A DNA stretch of 64,000 nucleotides from an uncultured Opitutia bacterium (GTDB lineage Bacteria; Verrucomicrobiota; Verrucomicrobiia; Opitutales; UBA953): positions 1 through 64,000 of the forward strand of contig CAINMU010000010.1 in NCBI GenBank assembly GCA_903850885.1, written 5' to 3'. Below, in pieces: positions 8,805 to 17,844 of this stretch; the first letter of the stretch is position 1, and every line of letters begins with the position of its first letter. The notes beneath the pieces are model-generated. The model was not told the origin of the DNA. It worked only from the letters and a program-made list of their open reading frames with translations, and made no database searches. The translations under genes and the position numbers were made by a program.

Positions 8805-10205
8805 ATGCCTTTATTCATGAGGTTAACCCCAACCTTGCTTGTACTGGCGTATTCATGGACGTTCGGTGCCCAACCTAATGTCGTTTTGATTATGTCGGAT
8901 GATATGGGATGGGCGGACCCTGGTTGCTACGGATCCAAACAGAACGCCACGCCTAACATCGATCAGTTAGCCCGCGAGGGACTGAGGTTCACGAGTTTTT
9001 ATGCGACCCAGGCCGTCTGCACCTCTTCGCGTTGCGCCTTGATGACGGGGTGTTACCCGAACCGGCTGGGCTTGGGTGGTACGGCCTTGGGGCCTAGTTC
9101 GAAAACAGGGCTAAACCCGAATGAACAAACCTTAGGTACGCTTCTGAGACAGGGCGGCTATCACACCGGCGTCGTGGGCAAGTGGCATTTAGGTGACCAA
9201 AAAATCTTCCTCCCTCCGGTCCATGGGTTCGACGAGTCACTCATTATTCCTTATTCGAACGACATGTGGCCGCAGGGATATTTCCCCGGTGACACAAGTC
9301 GCCAACAAAAATACCCCGAGCTCTACTGGTTCGTGGACGGGCATCGCTTCCACGCCGTCAATACCTTCGACGACATGGATACCCTCACGACGATGCAGGG
9401 CTTCCGGGCGACGAAGTTCATCCAAGATAACGCGGGGCGGGACAAACCCTTCTTCCTTTATCTGGCGACCTCGATGCCGCACACCCCTTTGGGGGCTTCC
9501 AAGGAATTCAAAGGCAAGGGCCCAACGCCTTACGCCGATACCATGGCCGATATCGACCATACCATCGGGGCGGTGATGCGCGTCCTGAAAGAGAAAAAGA
9601 TTGAAGGTAACACTATATTAATCTTCACCAGTGACAATGGACCTTGGCTCAATTTCGGCCGGCACGCCGGTTCGGCCGGTCATTTCCGCGAAGGGAAAGG
9701 TACGACTTTCGAAGGCGGCGTGAGAGTCCCTTGTATCGTACGTTGGCCAGGCGTCATCAAGCCGGGCACCACCACCGACGCCTTAGCAGGCAATCTCGAT
9801 TTCGTGCCCACCCTTGTGGAGGCCTGTGCCGTTGCGAAACCCAAGCTGGCCATTGATGGACAATCGTTCTTGGCCGTGCTTAAAGGTGAAGCCAAAGGGG
9901 TGCGCGAGGTCTTCGCCTATTTTTACGGCGATAAGCTGGAAGCCGTTCGTAAAGGTAAATGGAAGCTCCACCTTCCGCATACCTACCGCAGTTATGAGAA
10001 TATGATTCCGGCCGAGCACGACGGCAGCCCCGCCCAGACCCATCAGAGTAAGATTGATTTCGCTCTTTATAATCTGGAAACGGACGCCTCGGAAAAGATT
10101 AACCTCCTCGAAAGCTATCCTGATATCGTCAAGGAGCTGAAAGAGTTGGCCGACTCCGAACGCCGGAAGCTCGATGCGGGTAAGCGGCCCGTCGGTAAGA
10201 TTTAA
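8805..10205 (+). CDS. Secreted formylglycine-dependent sulfatase
   Basis: 466 aa with a signal peptide (MRLTPTLLVLAYSWTFGA; a start at 8817 is also possible). Type I sulfatase hallmarks are present: metal-binding VLIMSDDMGW, active-site CTSSR (Cys72, converted to formylglycine by a maturase), GKWHLG, and FTSDNGPW later in the protein. It hydrolyses sulfate esters, probably on polysaccharides, in the periplasm or outside the cell. It stands between glutaredoxin and a convergent HupE/UreJ-like gene. Polysaccharide substrate unknown; no glycoside hydrolase is adjacent. Confidence 0.93.
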   Translation: MPLFMRLTPTLLVLAYSWTFGAQPNVVLIMSDDMGWADPGCYGSKQNATPNIDQLAREGLRFTSFYATQAVCTSSRCALMTGCYPNRLGLGGTALGPSSKTGLNPNEQTLGTLLRQGGYHTGVVGKWHLGDQKIFLPPVHGFDESLIIPYSNDMWPQGYFPGDTSRQQKYPELYWFVDGHRFHAVNTFDDMDTLTTMQGFRATKFIQDNAGRDKPFFLYLATSMPHTPLGASKEFKGKGPTPYADTMADIDHTIGAVMRVLKEKKIEGNTILIFTSDNGPWLNFGRHAGSAGHFREGKGTTFEGGVRVPCIVRWPGVIKPGTTTDALAGNLDFVPTLVEACAVAKPKLAIDGQSFLAVLKGEAKGVREVFAYFYGDKLEAVRKGKWKLHLPHTYRSYENMIPAEHDGSPAQTHQSKIDFALYNLETDASEKINLLESYPDIVKELKELADSERRKLDAGKRPVGKI

Positions 10206-10210
10206 AAATC

Positions 10211-11377
10211 TCAGACGACTCCGGCGAGATCGAGGATGCGGTAGGCCATAATACCGAAGCCTGCGATGGCTACACTTAGGCAGAGCGCTCGACGTAGCGG
10301 CAACTGCGGGATGCGCGTGCGGGCAATTAAGGTCAGAACAAGCGCGACGGCCAGGATGACGGCGACCTGCGCCAGTTCGACCCCGAGATTGAACCCGACG
10401 AGAATTTTAACGATGCTCGCCCGATCCCAATCCTTTAATCGATCAGAAACCGCCGCCGCAAAACCTAAGCCGTGCACCAGCCCGAAGGTGGCAGGAATTA
10501 GTAACATCTGTCGATGGGAGGCCTTGCCGAGATAGGCCATCAAGCCGCCTAAACCTATGGTCAGGGCGATGACGGGTTCAATCCACAGGCCGACCTGACC
10601 GAGATAGCCTAAGGCCACAGCCGTCAAGGTGATGCTATGTCCCACCGTGAAAATGAGGGATCGACTCAGCGCCTGTCGGAGCGAGGCCGCGCCGAGAAAC
10701 ATCGCCATCATGAACAAGCAGTGATCCCAGCCGCTCGGAATCACATGGGCGAAGCCGTCGCCAAGCAATCCGACCAAGAAGGCTTTCACGTGAGCATACC
10801 AAGGCAGTTCATCGACCTGACCGCTCTTTTCATCACCGATGACGAAGTCGCCAGGCTCATGAGGAATCACTGCCATGACGACCTGGTATTCCATGCCACG
10901 TCGAAGATTGGTAAAGACCGTGCCCAGTTCCGCCGGGAAAAAGACCTCGACCTTAGTAGTGTCGGCGGGGATTTGTACTTCCGCCTTAACGTTCATCAAT
11001 ACCGGGTAGCGATCGGCTTCGCCTTGACGGGCGGATTGGGCTTTGATTTCAGCGGCCGTCGGAAAATTCAAAATCCTGACTGGTAAAACTTTTCCATCCG
11101 CCTTGATAACGAAACGTTCCTTGAACTTATCGGGGCGAAGAGCGTAGGCGGCGGGCAGCCGACCTTCGTCAAACATGAGGTCATCTAATTCCTGGACGGT
11201 CGCCTCTTTCGGCAGCTTGCCGACAAGGAAGGAAGGGATATCAAACTTGATGGTGAAACTAAACTTATTCTGTTCATCAAGCACGCCGATGCAGGAAGCT
11301 TCTTTCCATTCCGGGTGACCGAAACAGGCTGGAGCTACGAGCAGCCCAAAAGACAGGATGAGGAGGCGAAAAAGCAC
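10211..11377 (-). CDS. HupE/UreJ_2 family membrane protein with exported N-terminal domain
   Basis: 388 aa from a GTG start. After a signal sequence come about 190 residues of exported soluble domain, then six or seven hydrophobic helices with HupE/UreJ-type motifs: SGWDHCLFMMAMF, FTVGHSITL, FGLVHGLGFA and FNLGVELAQ. Conserved His and Asp residues in the helices suggest metal (nickel or cobalt) transport or handling, as proposed for HupE. No hydrogenase or urease gene is in the window, so the metal role is family knowledge only. It converges on the sulfatase with a 5-base gap. Confidence 0.82.
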   Translation of the reverse strand: MLFRLLILSFGLLVAPACFGHPEWKEASCIGVLDEQNKFSFTIKFDIPSFLVGKLPKEATVQELDDLMFDEGRLPAAYALRPDKFKERFVIKADGKVLPVRILNFPTAAEIKAQSARQGEADRYPVLMNVKAEVQIPADTTKVEVFFPAELGTVFTNLRRGMEYQVVMAVIPHEPGDFVIGDEKSGQVDELPWYAHVKAFLVGLLGDGFAHVIPSGWDHCLFMMAMFLGAASLRQALSRSLIFTVGHSITLTAVALGYLGQVGLWIEPVIALTIGLGGLMAYLGKASHRQMLLIPATFGLVHGLGFAAAVSDRLKDWDRASIVKILVGFNLGVELAQVAVILAVALVLTLIARTRIPQLPLRRALCLSVAIAGFGIMAYRILDLAGVV

Positions 11378-11427
11378 GAACCAGATGGGTTATCTATCTG
11401 GACGCCTAAATCCAACCCAAACTAGCC

Positions 11428-12147
11428 TTACTTGGCCGGGCGAGCCGGCGGGGTTTCGGCGGCCTCATTCGGGCGGTCGCTTTTACGGGCCGGCCGCTTT
11501 TCTTCTTCATCAGAGGCTCCGGCGGTCCTCGTGTAAATGACGCTCAGATCTGCCGTACCTAAGATTTTACCTTTAACGGCGGCCAAAAGCACTTCCGCCG
11601 TGATGGGCTGGATGGCGTTCTTCAAGTCTGGCTTCGCGGATAAGGCGAAGAGCGTGAGGATGTATTTTTTTGCACCAGGTCCCTTGGAGTGGGGTGGGGC
11701 GTATTCGAGGCGATTGTGGACGGTGCTTTTGCCCATGGTGCCGAAATCTTGCACGTTCTTGGCTACGGAACTAACCGTCGGTGCGATATCGTACATGATC
11801 CAATATATCTTGGTCTTATTTTCGGGATCAAGGTGATGCATGATGAGCGCATAACTCTGGGTGCCTTGCGGCGCGTTGGTCCAAGCGAGGGGAGGGCTGG
11901 CGCTTTCTCCGTCGCCCGTGAACTCTTTCGGTAAATCGCCCCCGTCTTTGACGGCGGGACTGGTAAGAGTAAAGTTCCCGGCCGGCTTGCCGGTGGGCTT
12001 AGCCGCGGTCACGAAATCAGTCCCAGCAGGAGACTCCAATTTCTTGCCCTGACCTTTACCCTTTTCGGTCGGCCCCGCGGCTGAGAGAGGATTCAAGAGA
12101 CAAAAGATGCCAACGAGCAGGACGAGGTTACGGAGTGATGGTCGCAT
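11428..12147 (-). CDS. Exported YbhB/YbcL-type PEBP (Raf kinase inhibitor-like) protein
   Basis: 239 aa with a signal peptide ending near LSAAGP. The core (FTLTSPAVKDGGDLPKEFTGDGE, PPLAWTNAPQGTQSYALIMHH, NRLEYAPPHSKGPG) is the phosphatidylethanolamine-binding protein fold of YbhB/YbcL; the family's ligand and function in bacteria are unclear. Both ends are charged and low in complexity (EKGKGQGKKLE, and EEEKRPARKSDRP at the C-terminus). It lies downstream of a sulfatase and a YHYH protein on the same strand, so it probably belongs to that secreted group. Confidence 0.85.
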   Translation of the reverse strand: MRPSLRNLVLLVGIFCLLNPLSAAGPTEKGKGQGKKLESPAGTDFVTAAKPTGKPAGNFTLTSPAVKDGGDLPKEFTGDGESASPPLAWTNAPQGTQSYALIMHHLDPENKTKIYWIMYDIAPTVSSVAKNVQDFGTMGKSTVHNRLEYAPPHSKGPGAKKYILTLFALSAKPDLKNAIQPITAEVLLAAVKGKILGTADLSVIYTRTAGASDEEEKRPARKSDRPNEAAETPPARPAK

Positions 12148-12207
12148 TTGATGAGGGGTGATGATTATAACAAAAAACAGGTTAAGATGAAATTAAGGGA
12201 GAGGGAT

Positions 12208-13527
12208 TTACTTGGTGGCACCCTTACCGCCCGCACCTTTGCCGCCGCCTTTTTTACCACCACCGGGTCCGCCCATTTGACGGTTAGGTGCGGCCGGCAG
12301 GCCTTTTTTAAGTTCATCTAATTTAGCGCCAAGTTTGGCGGCGAGCTCGGGTTGCTTCGCCCATTCGTCCTTGGTTTCAGAGATATCGGTGGAAAGATTG
12401 AAGAGGGAACGCTTGCCGTCACCAAACTCGATGAGCTTCCAATCGCCGTCAAAAAGGGCGATATCATGTGAAGCGATTAAAAAAGGCTTCCGCTCGATGG
12501 CCTTACCTGAACTAATCGCCTGCCACTGGCTGACGCCGTCTAATTTCGCATCGGGGCCAAGCGGTAAGCCGATGGCATGCAGTAAAGTAGGGTAGAGGTC
12601 ATTCATGGCTACGGCATGCTGGGTCGCCACCCCTACGGGGGTATGGCCTGGCCAACGGACGATCGCTGGGGTGCGGATACCACCTTCGTAGATCGTCGCT
12701 TTGAAATTATTAAGCGGTAAATTGGAACCGGTCCGCTGAGGTGCGCCGTTATCTGAGCAAAAGATGACTAGGGTATTATTCCGGATGCCCTGTTCGTCCA
12801 AGGCCGCCAAGACCCGACCGATACCGATATCCAGCCCCTCGACCACGGCTCCGTAGAGCCCGTCTGACTTATGTTTTTCAATCAGTTCGGGCGGAGCGGC
12901 CAGATCGATGTGCGGAGCGTTAAAAGCAACTTGGAGGAAAAATGGGCGAGATTTATCACGCGCCTTTATCTGCTTAACCGCATCATCGGCAAAAAGGTAA
13001 GTGGTATAGCCGACCTCCTCAATCTGCTTACCGTCACGCTGCCAGTCCGGCTTGCCCCGTTTATCAGTGTGTTTAAAGTAATCTAATTCGGCGCTCAGGA
13101 AACCGTAAAAGTGATCGAAACCGTAGGTTGTCGGCCCGTTATTATTTCCCAAATGCCATTTTCCGATGAGCGAAGTTTGGTAGCCTAGGCTTTTTAATTT
13201 GGCTGGAAGCGTGACGACCGTCTTCGGCATACCCTGTTGGCCTGGCCCCATGACGTCGACGATGCCGAAACGTCGCGGCATATTGCCAGAAAGCAGGGCG
13301 GCGCGCGCCGGACTGCACACCGGATAGGTGTAGAAGCGCTGAAGATCGATACCTTCTTTAGCCAGTTTATTGATGACGGGCGTGACTCGCTTGGGGTTAC
13401 GATAACCGACATCATTCCAGCCTAAATCATCCGCGAGCAAGATGAGGATGTTAGGTGCGTTGCGCTGAACCTGAGCCGGAGCGGCGACCAAGCCGACTAG
13501 GCTTAAAAACAGGAGGAGGTGGCGCAT
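12208..13527 (-). CDS. Secreted formylglycine-dependent sulfatase with Gly/Lys-rich tail
   Basis: 439 aa with a signal peptide (MRHLLLFLSLVGLVAAP). Motifs include ILLADDLGWNDVG, active-site CSPAR (Cys71), SLIGKWHLG and FCSDNGAP. The family removes sulfate esters after formylglycine modification. The last ~25 residues are a repetitive Gly/Lys tail (GGKKGGGKGAGG) outside the sulfatase fold. The same kind of tail ends the YHYH protein encoded 6 bases upstream, so the two may bind the same polyanion or surface layer. Co-transcription with the YHYH gene is likely. Confidence 0.92.
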   Translation of the reverse strand: MRHLLLFLSLVGLVAAPAQVQRNAPNILILLADDLGWNDVGYRNPKRVTPVINKLAKEGIDLQRFYTYPVCSPARAALLSGNMPRRFGIVDVMGPGQQGMPKTVVTLPAKLKSLGYQTSLIGKWHLGNNNGPTTYGFDHFYGFLSAELDYFKHTDKRGKPDWQRDGKQIEEVGYTTYLFADDAVKQIKARDKSRPFFLQVAFNAPHIDLAAPPELIEKHKSDGLYGAVVEGLDIGIGRVLAALDEQGIRNNTLVIFCSDNGAPQRTGSNLPLNNFKATIYEGGIRTPAIVRWPGHTPVGVATQHAVAMNDLYPTLLHAIGLPLGPDAKLDGVSQWQAISSGKAIERKPFLIASHDIALFDGDWKLIEFGDGKRSLFNLSTDISETKDEWAKQPELAAKLGAKLDELKKGLPAAPNRQMGGPGGGKKGGGKGAGGKGATK

Positions 13528-13533
13528 CGCAGA

Positions 13534-14577
13534 TTATTTACCGCCAGGAGAACCGCCTCCTGAGGGTGGACCTTTCTTACCGTCGCCGCCTTTGCCGCCT
13601 TTGCCACCCTTGCCGCCGTCGCCGCCGGTCTTGGTAGCATCACAGACGTCGACGTCGCCAAGTGAAGCCGTGCCCAAAGGGCCTTTGAATCCGCCAAGGA
13701 TGTAGGGCCAATCGTTGCTGACGTGATAATGGTAACCCAGACTGTCGTGCTTGTGGCCATGGATAGCGTCTAAGCCCTTAGGGGCGGAGCCATCGGGTTC
13801 GGTGGGCGCCCGAACTGGAAAACCGTCTAAAGCAAACCCGACGACCTTGCCGGATTTATCGTTATTCATGACGGAGGGAGCGCGGTGGTAATGGTATTCG
13901 TGTCCGAAGCCGGTGTGACCGCCCTGAGGGTCAAGGGGCGCGATATTTTGAAAGGCAGTGATGCGATCAACGGGCTCAGGCGGGAAGAAGCGCACGCCAT
14001 TGACGCTGATGCCCAATCCAGAACGCGGGGAGAACTTAGCCTGTCGAAGCATGGTGACCTTGGCGGACGCCTTCGGATTCTTGGGTAAGAAAAGCGTGAC
14101 GATTTGTTCGCTGGGTTGCAGGTCGATGACCGAGTTAATGACGCCATCAGCCTTGGCTTGTTCAAACGTCCAACCCGCGAGTTCCTGACGGGCGACCTTG
14201 TCGAACTCCGTCCGGTTTTTGGTCTTATGCACCGTGCCATCCGCTTCGAACATATTCCATCCGCGCGTATTCAAGAGCTTCAGGTAGGTCGCGTCGACGC
14301 GGTAGAGTTTCTTGTCGACCGTGTCTTCCCAAAAGCCGCCTTGGTCATTCAGGGTGTTGGGTGCCCAAGGGCCCATGGCGTGATCCCACGGAATTGAGCG
14401 CACCACGATTTTATAAACAGTCGCCTTAGAACCATCCGAGAGCGTACCTTCGATTTCGGTGATGGGCTTAACCAGCGAACGCTTATCAAATATCGAGACC
14501 AAGTTGACACCCGTTGCGCCTTCACACAGGGCACAGCAGGCTATTATTAAAAATACTGAGGGGGTAAGTAGTTTCAT
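13534..14577 (-). CDS. YHYH domain secreted protein with Gly/Lys-rich tail
   Basis: 347 aa with a signal peptide (MKLLTPSVFLIIACCALCEG). The YHYH family signatures are clear: GFGHEYHYHRAP and, later, GYHYHVSNDWPY, with NGVRFFPPEP and FALDGFPV between them. The function of this domain is unknown; the His and Tyr clusters suggest metal binding. The C-terminus is repetitive (GGDGGKGGKGGKGG). It is the first gene of a minus-strand set with a sulfatase and a PEBP protein, so it probably acts with them in the periplasm or at the surface. Confidence 0.85.
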   Translation of the reverse strand: MKLLTPSVFLIIACCALCEGATGVNLVSIFDKRSLVKPITEIEGTLSDGSKATVYKIVVRSIPWDHAMGPWAPNTLNDQGGFWEDTVDKKLYRVDATYLKLLNTRGWNMFEADGTVHKTKNRTEFDKVARQELAGWTFEQAKADGVINSVIDLQPSEQIVTLFLPKNPKASAKVTMLRQAKFSPRSGLGISVNGVRFFPPEPVDRITAFQNIAPLDPQGGHTGFGHEYHYHRAPSVMNNDKSGKVVGFALDGFPVRAPTEPDGSAPKGLDAIHGHKHDSLGYHYHVSNDWPYILGGFKGPLGTASLGDVDVCDATKTGGDGGKGGKGGKGGDGKKGPPSGGGSPGGK

Positions 14578-14659
14578 AGGAGCAGGGCGAGGTAAGGGTC
14601 ACAAGTTTACCAGTTAGGAGATTAAGCCGGCATTAAGCGCCATTTAAAAGGTGAACTGC

Positions 14660-15472
14660 TTAAGGCGCCTTGCGTTTCGTCCGCCGAAGCGTCGCGGGGT
14701 CATAGGTGACCTTATCCATGAAAAGTCCACGGGCAGGGGCCGTGGGGACTTCCGCCGTAATAATATGTTCTTCGCGATAGGCGGCCAAGCGTTCGGGAGG
14801 CATCTTATGATCGCCGACGCGAAGCAGCCCACCGACGAGGCGTCGCACCATTTTATAAAGAAAGCCACTTCCTTCCGTGATGATGGTAATCCGGGGGCCT
14901 TTGATTCGGACATCGAGCCGACGTAGGTCTTTCACCGGATTCTCCTTCTCCATGCATTGGCCGTGATTGGCGCCAAAGGCGATGAAGTTATGTTTTCCGA
15001 CCAGTAATTTAGCCGCCTTACGCATGGCGGCGATATCCATGATTTTCTTACCCGTACCGAGGCAATACCTTGCCTCCCAGGGTGGGGGATAGCCGTGGCA
15101 GACTTCGTAGCGATAGCGCTTTCCGATAGCGGAATAACGGGCGTGAAAAGCAGAAGGGACGCGCCGGAGCTGCGTGACCAAAAGGCCCTTTTGGTCGCAG
15201 GAATTAATGGCGTGAACCAAGAGCTTAGGCGGGTGCGGCCAAAAAGCGTCAAAGTGAAAAGTCTGGCCGACGCTATGCACGCCTGAATCCGTCCGACCAC
15301 TGCCATGGATCGTGATCGGTTTCTTCAAGATGCGCGAAAGCCGACCCTCGAGTTCGCTTTGGATTGACCCATGGCTGGTCTGGATTTGCCAGCCGATATA
15401 ATCCGTTCCGTCGTAAGCCACGGTGGCCAAAAAACGTTCATCTTTTACGACCGTCGGTTTTTTCTTAGCCAT
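14660..15472 (-). CDS. truA: tRNA pseudouridine(38-40) synthase TruA
   Basis: 270 aa, normal family length. The catalytic Asp is in GRTDSGVH (Asp62), with the usual ATVAYDGTDYIGWQ start, FHARYSAIGKRYRYEV and GSGFLYKMVRRLVGGLL. The enzyme isomerises uridines 38-40 in the anticodon arm of several tRNAs. The gene starts 4 bases after the ruvX stop codon, so the two are co-transcribed. The C-terminus is basic (RRTKRKAP). Confidence 0.96.
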   Translation of the reverse strand: MAKKKPTVVKDERFLATVAYDGTDYIGWQIQTSHGSIQSELEGRLSRILKKPITIHGSGRTDSGVHSVGQTFHFDAFWPHPPKLLVHAINSCDQKGLLVTQLRRVPSAFHARYSAIGKRYRYEVCHGYPPPWEARYCLGTGKKIMDIAAMRKAAKLLVGKHNFIAFGANHGQCMEKENPVKDLRRLDVRIKGPRITIITEGSGFLYKMVRRLVGGLLRVGDHKMPPERLAAYREEHIITAEVPTAPARGLFMDKVTYDPATLRRTKRKAP

Positions 15473-15476
15473 CGGA

Positions 15477-15923
15477 TCAGGCGAGGTTTGTTCCGATACC
15501 CCGACTATTCAGGTAATCTTGCAACAGGACGGCGGCAGCCCGGGAATCGCGCTCGCCGGAGCGGGCTTGGTCTTGCCGTTCCTTACTGGAGCGTGGCTTA
15601 CGGCCGCCCATCTCATCAGCAGCGAGGCTGGTCAAGGCCTCGTCGATTTTTTCGATAGGAAGTTGAAAACGCCGGGCAAGCTCAAGGGCGAAGGCATCAA
15701 CTTCATCGCAACGCTTGGTCCGTTCGCCTTCCACGGACAGGGGGTAGCCGAGGACGATCTGGGTTACGTGAAGTCGGGAAATTTCGTGGGCGATTTGGTT
15801 GAACCTCTCAGCGAGTTCGGGAGCGGTCGCCGCCGGAAGGGCAAAGGCGAAGCCCAGTTCATCGGCATGGCTGAGCCCAATTCGCTTTGAACCATAATCA
15901 ATGCCGAGGAAGACTTTTGCCAC
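15477..15923 (-). CDS. ruvX: RuvX/YqgF family putative Holliday junction resolvase
   Basis: 148 aa, typical length. The RNase H-fold motifs are present: GIDYGSKRIGLS near the start, VLGYPLSVEGE, a DEALTS acidic strand and the C-terminal acidic helix DSRAAAVLLQDYL. Family members are linked to pre-16S rRNA end processing and to branched DNA cleavage. It is followed directly by truA; upstream is a divergent gap of about 100 bases to the ThiF/MoeB gene. Confidence 0.93.
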   Translation of the reverse strand: MAKVFLGIDYGSKRIGLSHADELGFAFALPAATAPELAERFNQIAHEISRLHVTQIVLGYPLSVEGERTKRCDEVDAFALELARRFQLPIEKIDEALTSLAADEMGGRKPRSSKERQDQARSGERDSRAAAVLLQDYLNSRGIGTNLA

Positions 15924-16021
15924 GACCCCACCGTGGAGAGGTTTAAAAATATTTCAATCCGACACCTTCGTTGCCTTGGGAGGAGTTTGACACCCTTGGC
16001 CAGGTGTCTTCCACTGAGACG

Positions 16022-17167
16022 ATGGCAGCGAATGCACCTTTGAACGGCCACGAACGTGCCTTGTATGCCCGTCAGATAAGGCTGCCGGAAGTCGGGGAGG
16101 GTGGCCAAGTCAAAATCAGGGACGCGAAGGTTTTAATCTTAGGCGCTGGCGGCCTGGGCTCGCCCGTCGCCCTCTATCTCGCCTCTGCCGGTGTGAGTAC
16201 CCTCGGCATCGCCGATCCGGACAAAGTCGAGCTTTCTAATCTTCACCGCCAAATCATTCACGGCTTCGACACCTTAGGGCTACCCAAGACGATTTCAGCC
16301 GCCGAGGCCCTGTTGGAAATAAATCCAGGTCTACAAGTCGCACTGCATCCCGAAGGCCTGACGCTCGAAAATGCCGAGAGTCTGATCGGTCGCTATGACC
16401 TCGTGGTCGACGGGACGGATAATTTCGCGACCCGTTTTTTAGCCGCTGACATCTGTACATTAGCCCAGAAACCTTTAGTACATGGTAGCGTTCTGCGCTC
16501 GGAGGGCCAAGTCGGCGTCTTCCTTCCTCGGGTCGGGTGTTATCGTTGCGTCTATCCCGTCATGCCGGATGCATCAACCGTCCCGACTTGTGCCGATGCC
16601 GGAGTCTTCGGAGCTACTTGCGGGGTCATCGGCTCATGGATGGCCGCCGAAGTCTTTGCGATCATCCTCGGCCGCCGCGTGGCTTCCCGGCTGATGGTCG
16701 TGGATATCTCCGCCGGTACCTCCAAGGTTTTAAACCTGGCACGCGATGCGTCGTGTCCCGCTTGTGGCGATAAGCCTTCTATCCTTGGCATCGAAGCGTC
16801 GCGCTATGCGGCCACGGTTTGTTCGCCACCTCCTTCCATGACCGCCACTCCCTTAGAGGTCAGCATCGAACAAGCTGCCCAACTTTTAGCCAGCGCTACG
16901 CCGCCGCTGCTGATCGACGTCCGCGAACCGGACGAAGCTCGTATTTGTAATATTGCGGGAGCTCGACTCATTCCGATGGGAATGATCCCAGAGCGTTTGG
17001 CTGAAATCCCCCAAGACCGTCTCGTTTTGATTCACTGCCATCATGGGGGACGGAGCCTGCGCGTTACCCAGTTTTTAAGGGCCAAAGGCTACACCCAAGT
17101 GTCCAATGTGCTGGGGGGGATTAACGCTTGGGCCCTAAAAATCGATGCTACGGTGGCCCGCTACTAG
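16022..17167 (+). CDS. ThiF/MoeB-type E1-like adenylyltransferase fused to rhodanese
   Basis: 381 aa from the ATG at 16022; the TTG used by the track is less likely. The N-terminal E1-like domain has the nucleotide motif GAGGLGSPVALYLASAG, the DGTDNFATR segment and two zinc-binding pairs (CYRC and CPAC). The C-terminal rhodanese domain (residues ~290-381) has the active loop CHHGGRS. Such MoeZ/MoeBR-like proteins adenylate and thiolate a ThiS/MoaD-type carrier for thiamine, molybdopterin, cysteine or tRNA thiolation. No carrier protein is encoded nearby, so the pathway cannot be chosen here. Confidence 0.9.
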   Translation: MAANAPLNGHERALYARQIRLPEVGEGGQVKIRDAKVLILGAGGLGSPVALYLASAGVSTLGIADPDKVELSNLHRQIIHGFDTLGLPKTISAAEALLEINPGLQVALHPEGLTLENAESLIGRYDLVVDGTDNFATRFLAADICTLAQKPLVHGSVLRSEGQVGVFLPRVGCYRCVYPVMPDASTVPTCADAGVFGATCGVIGSWMAAEVFAIILGRRVASRLMVVDISAGTSKVLNLARDASCPACGDKPSILGIEASRYAATVCSPPPSMTATPLEVSIEQAAQLLASATPPLLIDVREPDEARICNIAGARLIPMGMIPERLAEIPQDRLVLIHCHHGGRSLRVTQFLRAKGYTQVSNVLGGINAWALKIDATVARY

Positions 17168-17219
17168 GCCAGTCAAGGCTTGCCGACCTCGCACCGCCCT
17201 TCTTAATTCCTGCTTAACC

Positions 17220-17834
17220 ATGAAGCGCCTCTCTCTTCTCCTTGCAGCCTCCGCCCTCCTTGTGGGTTGTGGTCCCTCTCGCTTACCTTCCGATTTCAAC
17301 CAAAACGGGGCAAGCAATGGTGCCGATAGTTTAGACCACCGACCAGCTGGCTTTGATCGGATGGCCGATGCAATCCGCTCAGGCAACATTCCTCCTGAAG
17401 CCATCTTAGCGACCGTCTACTTTGATTTCGATAAATACACCGTTGAAGCCAAGGAACGCTCTAAGCTTGATGGCATCGCGGCCAAAGCCAAAGGAACCAA
17501 ATTGATTATCGCGGGTTACACGGACCAATTCGGTACGGAAGAATATAACCTAGGCCTTTCGGACCGTCGCGCCCAATCCGCTCGCGATTACCTGACGAAG
17601 CTCGGTTCTAACCAGGCGAACATCGAAGTCATGGCCTTGGGAGAACAGCAAGCCGACAAGAGCGCCGCCGGACGTCAATCGGGTTCCAAGGATCGCAAGG
17701 CCGTCATCGTGGATGTTAACTATTCTGGCGTCATCACCTCAGGCGCAGGAAAAGTCGCCCCGAGCACAACCGCGGCGCCGAAAGCACCTGCCCCATCAGG
17801 AGGCCCGACTCCCGCACCGGTCTCTGCCCTCTGA
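17220..17834 (+). CDS. Pal-like OmpA-family outer-membrane lipoprotein
   Basis: 204 aa from the ATG at 17220. The lipobox LLVGCG ends the signal peptide. The OmpA-like peptidoglycan-binding domain runs from about residue 60 to 165 (TVYFDFDKYTVE, AGYTDQFGTEEYNLGLSDRRA). This is the layout of Pal, which ties the outer membrane to the cell wall with TolB. The last ~35 residues are rich in Pro, Ala, Thr and Ser, an addition not seen in classical Pal. No tol genes are adjacent. Confidence 0.85.
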   Translation: MKRLSLLLAASALLVGCGPSRLPSDFNQNGASNGADSLDHRPAGFDRMADAIRSGNIPPEAILATVYFDFDKYTVEAKERSKLDGIAAKAKGTKLIIAGYTDQFGTEEYNLGLSDRRAQSARDYLTKLGSNQANIEVMALGEQQADKSAAGRQSGSKDRKAVIVDVNYSGVITSGAGKVAPSTTAAPKAPAPSGGPTPAPVSAL

Positions 17835-17844
17835 GAAAAGCAGC

